DNA of 36,276 bases, from positions 1 through 36,276 of IMG/VR virus record IMGVR_UViG_3300010160_000120, one strand, 5' to 3'. Of this stretch, positions 26,960-34,012 are shown in pieces. Below the pieces are notes generated by a model. The model was not told where the DNA came from. It searched no databases and was given only the letters and a program-made list of their open reading frames with translations. Position 1 is the first letter of the stretch, and each line of letters begins with the position of its first letter. Both the position numbers and the translations under genes were made by a program. Source of the DNA: a virus.

Positions 26960-27574
26960 ATGCAGAGTCAAGAAACAACCGGAATTCACATCGAAGGACA
27001 TATTAAAATATGGGATCCTGAGTCTAAAACCGTCTATATTAACAAGCGTAATGCTATTCATTATGAAAATATCAGTATAGCGTTAGCTAACAGCATAGCA
27101 AATAGCGGTAAAGGATTTGTTTATGAAATGGCATTTGGCAACGGTGGAACAGCTATTGATCCAACAGGTATTATAACTTATTTGACACCAAATAGTTCGG
27201 GGTCCAATGCCAGTTTGTACAATCAAACCTTCCAGAAAGTAGTTAATCAAAATTCTGTTAATAACAAAGACCCCAGTAGAAATTTAATTGAAGTTAGGCA
27301 TGTTACTGGTACAAATTATACCGATGTGTTTGTAACATGTTTGCTAGATTACGGTGATGGCAACACTTCAGGACAGCAAGCCTTTGATAACACAATAGAT
27401 GCAAACGGTTCGTTTGTCTTTGACGAATTAGGATTAAAATCTTATAGTGCTTCTGGAAATAGTTTGTTATTAACACATGTGATATTCCATCCTGTGCAAA
27501 AAAGTCTTAACAGATTAATTCAAATTGACTATACTGTTCGGGTACAAAGTCTAACTGGCATTGTAGGAGTATAA
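26960..27574 (+). CDS. Conserved virion-associated protein of T4-like phages (204 aa)
   Basis: I recognise the pattern as a conserved protein of environmental T4-like phages but know no function. Seen: IHIEGHIKIWDPESKTVYIN, KRNAIHYENISIALANSIAN, GFVYEMAFGNGGTAIDPTG, IITYLTPN, LYNQTFQKVVN, VFVTCLLDYGDG, FVFDELGLKSYS and a beta-rich C-terminus ending in RLIQIDYTVRVQS. There is no signal peptide or membrane segment. It occupies the place of T4 gp8, but I do not see gp8 motifs. The frame opens with a TTG at 26930, but that lies on the hairpin and promoter; the ATG at 26960, with GAGAG (26949-26953) upstream, is preferred. It sits between the giant baseplate protein and the first fibre, which suggests a baseplate or fibre-attachment role. 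Confidence 0.75.
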   Translation: MQSQETTGIHIEGHIKIWDPESKTVYINKRNAIHYENISIALANSIANSGKGFVYEMAFGNGGTAIDPTGIITYLTPNSSGSNASLYNQTFQKVVNQNSVNNKDPSRNLIEVRHVTGTNYTDVFVTCLLDYGDGNTSGQQAFDNTIDANGSFVFDELGLKSYSASGNSLLLTHVIFHPVQKSLNRLIQIDYTVRVQSLTGIVGV

Positions 27575-27577
27575 CGA

Positions 27578-29701
27578 ATGAGCTATCAAGTTACGTTTAC
27601 TGAAACAACTAACCCTGCAAAACCTGCGTTAACTGTAGCAGATCAAACTTTAAACACACAAACTAGTTTAACGTTTGTAGGGAAAAACTATGCAGGATAC
27701 GCTCCTGTTGTTGCAAATAATTTTTTACATTTATTAGAAAATTTTGCAAATAACTCAGCACCAGCTAATCCCATTGAAGGACAGTTATGGTACGATAATA
27801 CCAGCGGCGTAAGTTTGCTAAAAGTATTTGACGGAACCATTTGGACATCAGCCGGCTCTGTTAAAAAAGCCGGCGCAGCCCCGTTAGCGGCAAATAGTAA
27901 CCCAGGAGATTTGTGGGTCAATACTACAACTGCTCAGTTATATGTATTCTCCGGAAGTAACTGGTTATTAGTAGGTCCTCAATTTAGTTCAGGCAGTTTA
28001 ACAGGTACTGTAGTAGATACAATTATTGACACTTCAAATGTAACGCACAGTGTTATATCTCTGTATGCCAACAACTATCAGTTAGCAATTATTAGTAAAG
28101 AAACATTTACGCCAAAATCAACAATTGTAGGATTCACCACTGTTAACCAAGGTTTTAATTTAAGCAATATTGATTCAACAAATACAACAGGTTTATCTAG
28201 AATATGGGGCACAGCTAGTAATGCTGATGCATTACTAGTTACTGGTGTATCAGTTCCATCCGCAAACTTTTTAAGATCTGACACATCTAGTACTAGTAAT
28301 TTTCCATTGACAATACGAGCTGACGGCGGCTTAACTATTGGTAGCAACTCTAGTTTTAATATAGGTAGAGACGGCACTAGCACAATTTTATATTCAAAAT
28401 CCAGTGGCGATAGTGTAGATTTTAAATTAAACAACAACAGCACACCAGTTACTGTATTACATTTAAATGCATTATCTAGAGTAGGCATTGGTTCTAACAA
28501 TACTGCACCCACAGCCACATTAGATGTTGCTGGTACGGTTACAGTCAGTGGTGATTTATCAGTAACAAGTACCACTGATGCAACATCGCTAGTTACTGGA
28601 AGTATTAAAACTGCCGGAGGCATTTCAGTAAGCAAAAATATTAAAATTGGTAACAATGCAACTATCAATGGTAAACTATATTTAAATACATTAGACCCAC
28701 TAACTGGGTTAGAAACTCCAGGGTCTGTAATATTACCATCCAGTACTGGAATATTTGATATTGGATCTAGCATTGCTAAATTTAGAAATGTTTATGCTGA
28801 TTCGTTTGTGGGTGATTTTTCAGGAACATTTACAGGAACATTGCAAGGTAGTATTAGCGGATCAGCCGCTCGATTAGCCAGCCCAACGACATTTAGTATG
28901 ACAGGGGATGTAAGTAGCGACAATATTAGTTTTACCGGCCAAAGTTCTTTTGGCACAGCAACATTTACTACAACAATTAGCCAAAATTTTATTAGTAATA
29001 AACCAGCAGTAGATGATTCTCTTTTATCAGACCAACTATTAGTTTATCGTAGTGGTAGTGCTAATCTAGTAAAGATGACGAAAGAAACATTACTAAAGCA
29101 TGTGGCGACAGTGCCAATTGGGGTAATAATGCCATTTGCAGGAACTATCATACCCGAAGGTTACTTGTTGTGTGACGGTAGCGAAGTTAAAACAGCAGAT
29201 TATCCAGGGTTATATGGAGTCATTGGATACACATATAAATCAGCTACATTACTATCTGGAGCCGCAACATTTTGTTTACCAGACCTACGAGGCAGATTCC
29301 CGTTAGGTAGAGATAACATGGATAACGATCAACGTATTCCATCTCGTGACGATGCAAGTATTTTAATTGATGCAGGCGGCGGCCCAGCAAATAGAGTAAC
29401 CGATGTTACAGCTGACATAGTCGGAACCGGCTCAGGCGCCCAAACAGTTACTTTATCAATTAATAATTTACCAGACCACAAACATAATCTCAGCAGTACA
29501 TCTGCCCAATATTATGCTGCCGGCCTTCCTAGCGGTATTAGCGATACTTCAGCAGTACCAGGACTAGGACTTCCAAATTCAAGCACAGGCTCTGGTTTGC
29601 CAAATAGTGGAGGAATCATTTCAAGTACACTAGGTTCTGCGTTAACTATAATGAATCCGTATACAACTATAAATTATATAATTTTTACTGGTGTCCTATA
29701 A
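27578..29701 (+). CDS. Tail fibre protein with phage tail-collar domain (gp12-like C-terminus)
   Basis: Likely host-binding short fibre. The N-terminal 135 residues form a domain shared with the next two genes (VGKNYAGYAPVVANNFLHLL, then ENFANNS, IEGQLWYDN, KVFDGTIW, GDLWVN), presumably the baseplate attachment region. The middle (about 290-460) is a repetitive fibre shaft with RVGIGSNNTAPTATLDVAGT, IKTAGGISVSKNIKIGNNA and FRNVYADSFVGDFSGTF. The C-terminus from about 510 is a phage tail-collar domain: PIGVIMPFAGTIIPEGYLLC, DGSEV, FCLPDLRGRFPLGRDNM, then LPDHKHN with H634 and H636, like the His-x-His that binds metal in trimeric T4 gp12. It ends with MNPYTTINYIIFTG, the usual terminus of such fibres. 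The ribosome site TAGGAG is 9 bases upstream; the stop overlaps the next gene as TAATG. Confidence 0.85.
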   Translation: MSYQVTFTETTNPAKPALTVADQTLNTQTSLTFVGKNYAGYAPVVANNFLHLLENFANNSAPANPIEGQLWYDNTSGVSLLKVFDGTIWTSAGSVKKAGAAPLAANSNPGDLWVNTTTAQLYVFSGSNWLLVGPQFSSGSLTGTVVDTIIDTSNVTHSVISLYANNYQLAIISKETFTPKSTIVGFTTVNQGFNLSNIDSTNTTGLSRIWGTASNADALLVTGVSVPSANFLRSDTSSTSNFPLTIRADGGLTIGSNSSFNIGRDGTSTILYSKSSGDSVDFKLNNNSTPVTVLHLNALSRVGIGSNNTAPTATLDVAGTVTVSGDLSVTSTTDATSLVTGSIKTAGGISVSKNIKIGNNATINGKLYLNTLDPLTGLETPGSVILPSSTGIFDIGSSIAKFRNVYADSFVGDFSGTFTGTLQGSISGSAARLASPTTFSMTGDVSSDNISFTGQSSFGTATFTTTISQNFISNKPAVDDSLLSDQLLVYRSGSANLVKMTKETLLKHVATVPIGVIMPFAGTIIPEGYLLCDGSEVKTADYPGLYGVIGYTYKSATLLSGAATFCLPDLRGRFPLGRDNMDNDQRIPSRDDASILIDAGGGPANRVTDVTADIVGTGSGAQTVTLSINNLPDHKHNLSSTSAQYYAAGLPSGISDTSAVPGLGLPNSSTGSGLPNSGGIISSTLGSALTIMNPYTTINYIIFTGVL

Positions 29702-31533
29702 TGAGTTATACAATTACAAAAACTGATGGCACAACAATAACACAAATTGTTGACGGTAGTTTAGATCAAACTTCAACTGATTTAACACTTATTGGAAAAA
29801 ATCTGGCAGGTTACGGTATTTTTATAAATGAAAATTTAGTAAAATTATTAGAAAATTTTGCAAGTACTTCGCAACCATCTTATCCATTAACTGGCCAGCT
29901 ATGGTTTGATACTACTGAAAACAGATTAAAAGTATATGACGGTAGCAATTTTAAAGTTAGTGGTGGAACAATAGTTTCACAAACACCCCCAAGCAGTATT
30001 TCTGCTGGAGACATTTGGATTGACAGTGCTAGACAACAATTATATTTTAATGACGGATTGTCCACAAAACTTGCAGGACCGTTATACACATCAACTCAAG
30101 GCATAACAGGGTTCAATGTTGAAGAAATAGTTGATACTGTTGGAGTGACACATACTATTTTAAAATTATATGTAGCACAATCGTTAATTGGAATTTTTAG
30201 TAAAGATTCTTTTACTCCAGGTTCAACAATAGCAGGATTTGCAGGTGCGATCTCAACTGGATTTAATGTTAGTGCATTGTCTGGAGTAAAGTTTTCCGTA
30301 GCTTCATCTCAAGCAGATTCTTTACTGGCAGCAGACGGTACACCAAGAACTGCTGCCAACTTTTTATCAACATTAGATGATTCGTCAACAACTGGAACAA
30401 TATCTATTCAAAATGCAGTTCCGTTAGTGTTAGGTGAAGGCGCCAGTACTGAAATAAATGCAACAACATCAATCTTCCAATTTAAATCAAATACTAGTAA
30501 TCAGAATTTTGGTGTTAATCTATTAAGTGGAAGCGGATTATCAACTGCATTTTTTATCAACGCTACAACACAGCGTATGGGAGTTTACACAGAACTACCA
30601 ACAGCAACCTTAGATGTTAACGGCGACGCAAGGATCAGAGGAAGTTTAACGGTAGAAGGCAACGTAACATCTGTTAATACAACAAATGTTGAAATAGCTG
30701 ACAAATTAATTGAACTTGCAAAAGTCGCTTCTCCTTCAAATGCAACTGCCAACGGCGGTGGTATATCAATAGAAGGCGGAACAGACGGCGATAAAACACT
30801 TACGTGGACTAGTACTGGGTCAACATGGACGTCATCTGAAAATTTTAATTTAGCAATTAATAAAGTATATAAGATTAACGGATTTGATGTATTGAGTCAA
30901 ACATCATTAGGAACAACAGTAGCAAGTGCTCCAGGTCTGACTAGTGTTGGCACATTAACTAGTTTACAAGTTAGTAATTTAAGTGTTAACGGTACTACAA
31001 TATCAAGCACATCAGTTAATTCTAACATTATATTAAGCCCAAATGGATCTGGAACAATCAGCATGAACAATGCCAAAATTTCAAATCTAGGTACTCCTAC
31101 TGATCCAACCAACGGCGCCAACAAATCTTATGTAGATTATACTGTACGTTTTGCACCACTGGGATTAAGCGCAGATACAACTGGACTTACACCTCCACAA
31201 ATAAACTCAGAAATACTTATAAAGATTTTCCCGTGGCAGGATCACGAAGCAGGCACTAAATTACGATTGATTTGCACAGATAAAGCGGCCAACGGGTACG
31301 ATCAAGGAAGCTCCTACAATAGTCGTTATAAACTGTTTGTGTTAACAGCAACAGGAATAGGTGATGCTAAAATTTGGCAATACGGCGGCCCAATATATGA
31401 AACTTGGGATTCGGGTACTTCGTATGTTAGTGGCAGTGTTGTTTCGTACCTAACTGGGTCATATATTGCTATTTTAGCTTCACTGAATCAACCACCTTCG
31501 TCGTCTCCAACGTATTGGACTCCGCTAGTATAA
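29701..31533 (+). CDS. Tail fibre paralogue 2 with a C-terminal CBM5/12-like module
   Basis: A 610-aa paralogue of the preceding gene. It shares the N-terminal domain (LIGKNLAGYGIFINENLVKL, LENFAS, LTGQLWFDT, KVYDGSNF, AGDIWID) and the fibre-shaft style (TATLDVNGDARIRGSLTVEG, LSPNGSGTISMNNAKISNLG). It lacks the collar domain. Its C-terminus (about 500-610) instead has an unassigned block with IKIFPWQDHEAG, then a module at about 569-610 (ETWDSGTSYVSGSVVSYLTG, SYIAILASLN, YWTPL). The W-x-Y-x-x-G-x-x-V-x-Y pattern and terminal Trp resemble carbohydrate-binding CBM5/12 modules, also seen in the giant protein. A fibre that contacts surface polysaccharide is a reasonable inference. It is coupled to the previous gene; the stop lies inside a hairpin next to a late promoter. 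Confidence 0.78.
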   Translation: MSYTITKTDGTTITQIVDGSLDQTSTDLTLIGKNLAGYGIFINENLVKLLENFASTSQPSYPLTGQLWFDTTENRLKVYDGSNFKVSGGTIVSQTPPSSISAGDIWIDSARQQLYFNDGLSTKLAGPLYTSTQGITGFNVEEIVDTVGVTHTILKLYVAQSLIGIFSKDSFTPGSTIAGFAGAISTGFNVSALSGVKFSVASSQADSLLAADGTPRTAANFLSTLDDSSTTGTISIQNAVPLVLGEGASTEINATTSIFQFKSNTSNQNFGVNLLSGSGLSTAFFINATTQRMGVYTELPTATLDVNGDARIRGSLTVEGNVTSVNTTNVEIADKLIELAKVASPSNATANGGGISIEGGTDGDKTLTWTSTGSTWTSSENFNLAINKVYKINGFDVLSQTSLGTTVASAPGLTSVGTLTSLQVSNLSVNGTTISSTSVNSNIILSPNGSGTISMNNAKISNLGTPTDPTNGANKSYVDYTVRFAPLGLSADTTGLTPPQINSEILIKIFPWQDHEAGTKLRLICTDKAANGYDQGSSYNSRYKLFVLTATGIGDAKIWQYGGPIYETWDSGTSYVSGSVVSYLTGSYIAILASLNQPPSSSPTYWTPLV

Positions 31534-31545
31534 CATCAAACTAGC
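31524..31545 (+). other. Hairpin spanning a stop codon and touching a late promoter
   Basis: GCTAGT (31524-31529) and ACTAGC (31540-31545) are perfect inverted repeats with a 10-base loop that contains the stop codon of the fibre gene. The last base of the hairpin is the first base of the CATAAATA box. Confidence 0.45.
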
Positions 31546-31552
31546 ATAAATA
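31545..31552 (+). promoter_or_regulatory. Late promoter before fibre paralogue 3
   Basis: CATAAATA, 22 bases before the ATG at 31575, in a 41-base gap. It matches the T4 late consensus except at the first base. The ribosome site AAGGAA (31560-31565) follows. Confidence 0.62.
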
Positions 31553-31574
31553 ATGAAATAAGGAAAAGAGCGCA

Positions 31575-33050
31575 ATGGCATACACTATAAACAGATATAA
31601 CGGAGCACAAATTACAGTAGTTGCAGACGGCACTATTGATACTACGCTTGATATTAAATTAATCGGAAAAAATTACGCAGGTTACGGAGAAATACAAAAC
31701 GAAAATCTTATATTCTTGCTTGAAAATTTCTCAAGCCCAACGCAACCTCCCCGCCCAATTTCAGGACAAGTATGGTTTGATAGCTCTAATAACAAATTAA
31801 AATTTTACGACGGTACAAAATTCAAAACTACAGGCGGCGCAGAAGTTTCAACAACCCCTCCTACCGGATTATCCGAAGGAGATTTTTGGTGGGATAGAGC
31901 AAATACCCAATTGCATGCCTGGACAGGTTCAAGATTTGAATTAATTGGCCCGCAAGGGGTTGCTGGTTCAGCCACAACACAAATGCGTTCAGTTAGTTTA
32001 ACAGATACTAACGGAGCACCTCACGCAGTTATACAGGGTATTTCTAATGGACAAACTATCTTCACTATCAGTTCTGATGCTGATTTTACCTTAAATGCCG
32101 CCGTAAATGCAATTACAGGATTTACAAAAATTCGTCAAGGTGTTACGTTGTGTTACACTAATTCGGAAGGTCCATTACTAGGACAAACCACCAGTAATCA
32201 TAGATTTTTTGGAACTTCTACAAATTCAGAAAGATTAGGCGGCTATGATATCAGTGCGTTTGTACTAGCAGGCGCCACCAGTTTTAGTTCATCTATTAAT
32301 TTTGCTGACGTGGGTTTTACAGTTGGTAACCCAGTTGTTAAATTACGTGTGTTTAATGATAGTGCTACCACTCCAACAATTTATAATCAGCAAGGCGACA
32401 CTATTGTTTTTAAAACAACTGTATCAAGTGCTGAAAAAACTCCACTAAAATTGGTAGGAACAGATGTGTTACCTGGTATAAATCTTACATCTAATTTGGG
32501 TTCACCTACTTTAAAATTTAACAACTTGTATGCAAATTATATCTACGGAACAATCGAACAAGCAGATAAACTAACAGTCAATGGTACCTATAGATCCGCA
32601 AGTACAGACCCAGGCGTTAATACCATTGCTGCCAGAGATGGAGTAGGAACTCTTTCAGCAATCTTATTCTCAGGTGTAGCAACACAAGCCAACTATGCTG
32701 ACTTGGCGGAAAAGTATCTTGCTGATGCAGAATACGAAGTTGGTACAGTTCTAATGGTTGGCGGCGAAAAAGAAGTCACTGCTTGTACAATTGGCGCCAG
32801 AGCAATTGGGCCAGTATCTGCAAATCCTGCTTATCTAATGAACAAAGATTTAGAAAACGGAACAGCTATTGCATTAAAAGGCCGAGTTCCAGTAAAGATT
32901 ACAGGGCCGATAGTCAAAGGACAGCATTTAGTAGCTGGGCCAAATGGAACAGCACAATCTGCCGGTTCGGGTAATCCAGACACATTTGCTATAGCATTAG
33001 AAAGCAATACTGATCCTTTAATTAAATTAGTTGAATGTTTAATACTATAA
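31575..33050 (+). CDS. Tail fibre paralogue 3 with a C-terminal 'ADLAEKY' domain
   Basis: A 491-aa fibre-type protein. Its N-terminus (about 1-135) is homologous to the two preceding genes (LIGKNYAGYGEIQNENLIFL, LENFSS, ISGQVWFDS, KFYDGTKF, EGDFWWD). The C-terminus (about 372-491) has NYADLAEKYLADAEYEVGTV, LMVGGEKEVT, AIGPVSANPAYLMN, IALKGRVPVKITG and KGQHLVAGPNGTA. This resembles the C-terminal domain found on many T4-like structural proteins and related in pattern to Peptidase_G2-type autocleaving chaperone domains. I cannot identify catalytic residues, so self-cleavage is only a possibility. The upstream segment SNLGSPTLKFNNLYANYIYG is typical of fibre shafts feeding such domains. It has its own late promoter and is followed by the 293-aa gene after 10 bases. 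Confidence 0.78.
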   Translation: MAYTINRYNGAQITVVADGTIDTTLDIKLIGKNYAGYGEIQNENLIFLLENFSSPTQPPRPISGQVWFDSSNNKLKFYDGTKFKTTGGAEVSTTPPTGLSEGDFWWDRANTQLHAWTGSRFELIGPQGVAGSATTQMRSVSLTDTNGAPHAVIQGISNGQTIFTISSDADFTLNAAVNAITGFTKIRQGVTLCYTNSEGPLLGQTTSNHRFFGTSTNSERLGGYDISAFVLAGATSFSSSINFADVGFTVGNPVVKLRVFNDSATTPTIYNQQGDTIVFKTTVSSAEKTPLKLVGTDVLPGINLTSNLGSPTLKFNNLYANYIYGTIEQADKLTVNGTYRSASTDPGVNTIAARDGVGTLSAILFSGVATQANYADLAEKYLADAEYEVGTVLMVGGEKEVTACTIGARAIGPVSANPAYLMNKDLENGTAIALKGRVPVKITGPIVKGQHLVAGPNGTAQSAGSGNPDTFAIALESNTDPLIKLVECLIL

Positions 33051-33060
33051 AGGAAATTAT

Positions 33061-33942
33061 ATGGCTGGCCTAAATACTGCTGTTCTAGCAACCGATTATA
33101 ATACAATACAATCAAAAATTAATAATATACTTGGTAGTGGATCGGGTGACTACGGTTACGGACAAACTGTAACCAGTAGTCAAGTTGCTAGAACTAACAG
33201 AATTACTGTTGCTCAGTGGAATGCGTTGCGCAACGATCTTTTAAAAGCACGTAATCATCAAACAAATGTTAATGAAAGTGCCTTACTAACGATTGCATCG
33301 ACTACTATCCGTATTAAGGAAGCAGATAGATTAGCTTACGGTACATTTGCCGACGTCGTAACAACAAATAGGCTAGTTTCTCCGCCAAGCGATCAAGCAT
33401 CATTAACAACCTTACAAACTGTTACAAGAACTGCGCCATGGGCTACCACAATCAGTCATCAAGTAACTGTAGCATTTTTATCAGAAAATGATAGTAGATT
33501 TTTCTTTAATAGTGGCAGTTCTGTAAAATTTAGTTCAGGATTAACCGGGTTTTCAACTGGAATCAGTTTACTAGTTAATCAGTCTTGGCAAACTTTATTA
33601 GCAAACATGGGAATTATCAGCTTCAATGCGTATTCAACTACCAAGACTGGAACTGGTACAGCACAAGCAATTGGGTTTTACAACTTAACAACTACTAATC
33701 AATTGGTGTTTACAAAACTAGTTGAAGCTGGAAATCAGTATACACCTAATCAATATGAACTTTATGTAAAAAAATCTGGTAATTCTATAATTTTTACACC
33801 CACGTGGAGCTATGTTTCTGATGGAAATTACGGAAATTTTGAACCGGCAGATGGTACACTAACTAGTTTAGTACAAATATACACAGCAACTGGCTCAAAT
33901 GTCTCAGTGACTGCCCCAACTAGTTCCACAACTAGTTTATAA
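33061..33942 (+). CDS. Virion-associated protein, paralogue A (293 aa)
   Basis: Function unknown. It has a paralogue directly downstream: both begin MA-GL, then DYN-IQ, GSGDYGYGQ-VTSSQV, TV-QWN-LRNDLLKAR and HQ, and both continue with W-TL--NMG, NQ/DQL-F-KLVE-G and QYTPNQY. Size 293 aa, beta-rich and polar, ending in a Ser/Thr-rich tail with no membrane segment. Similar N-termini occur in structural proteins of environmental T4-like phages near the fibres, so a fibre-associated or decorating role is likely. The ribosome site AAAGGAAA lies 6 bases upstream. It shares the late unit of fibre paralogue 3, and a hairpin and a new late promoter follow it. Confidence 0.7.
   Translation: MAGLNTAVLATDYNTIQSKINNILGSGSGDYGYGQTVTSSQVARTNRITVAQWNALRNDLLKARNHQTNVNESALLTIASTTIRIKEADRLAYGTFADVVTTNRLVSPPSDQASLTTLQTVTRTAPWATTISHQVTVAFLSENDSRFFFNSGSSVKFSSGLTGFSTGISLLVNQSWQTLLANMGIISFNAYSTTKTGTGTAQAIGFYNLTTTNQLVFTKLVEAGNQYTPNQYELYVKKSGNSIIFTPTWSYVSDGNYGNFEPADGTLTSLVQIYTATGSNVSVTAPTSSTTSL
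33139..33161 (+). repeat. 23-bp exact repeat between paralogues A and B, copy 1
   Basis: 23 identical bases beginning GGATCGGGTGACTACGG, coding the GSGDYGYG motif; the second copy is at 34094-34116 in the same reading frame. It is the longest exact match I noticed between the two genes and a possible recombination point. Confidence 0.7.
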
Positions 33943-33958
33943 AATGTGTAAGTCAGAG

Positions 33959-33987
33959 TATTGTTAAATGCCAATGCTTTGACAATA
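33959..33987 (+). other. Long hairpin overlapping a late promoter
   Basis: TATTGTTAAATGC pairs with GCTTTGACAATA: 12 pairs including one G-T, one bulged T and a CAAT loop. The 3' arm includes the first four bases of the AATAAATA box at 33984. No U-tract follows. Confidence 0.55.
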
Positions 33988-33991
33988 AATA
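33984..33991 (+). promoter_or_regulatory. Late promoter before paralogue B
   Basis: AATAAATA followed by CACATA, 21 bases before the ATG at 34013, in a 70-base gap. The ribosome site AGGGGA (34002-34007) follows. Its 5' half is inside the hairpin at 33959-33987. Confidence 0.68.
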
Positions 33992-34012
33992 CACATATAA
34001 TAGGGGACACTA

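Noticed and set aside
28078-28773. 231-codon open frame on the minus strand
   Set aside because: It lies wholly inside the first tail-fibre gene and has a repetitive Val/Leu/Pro-rich product caused by the fibre's codon pattern. It has no ribosome site and no recognisable domain.
26900-33987. Intrinsic terminators at the intergenic hairpins
   Set aside because: Stems are present, but none is followed by a run of T on the plus strand and the stems are AT-rich. They are kept as hairpins of unknown function.
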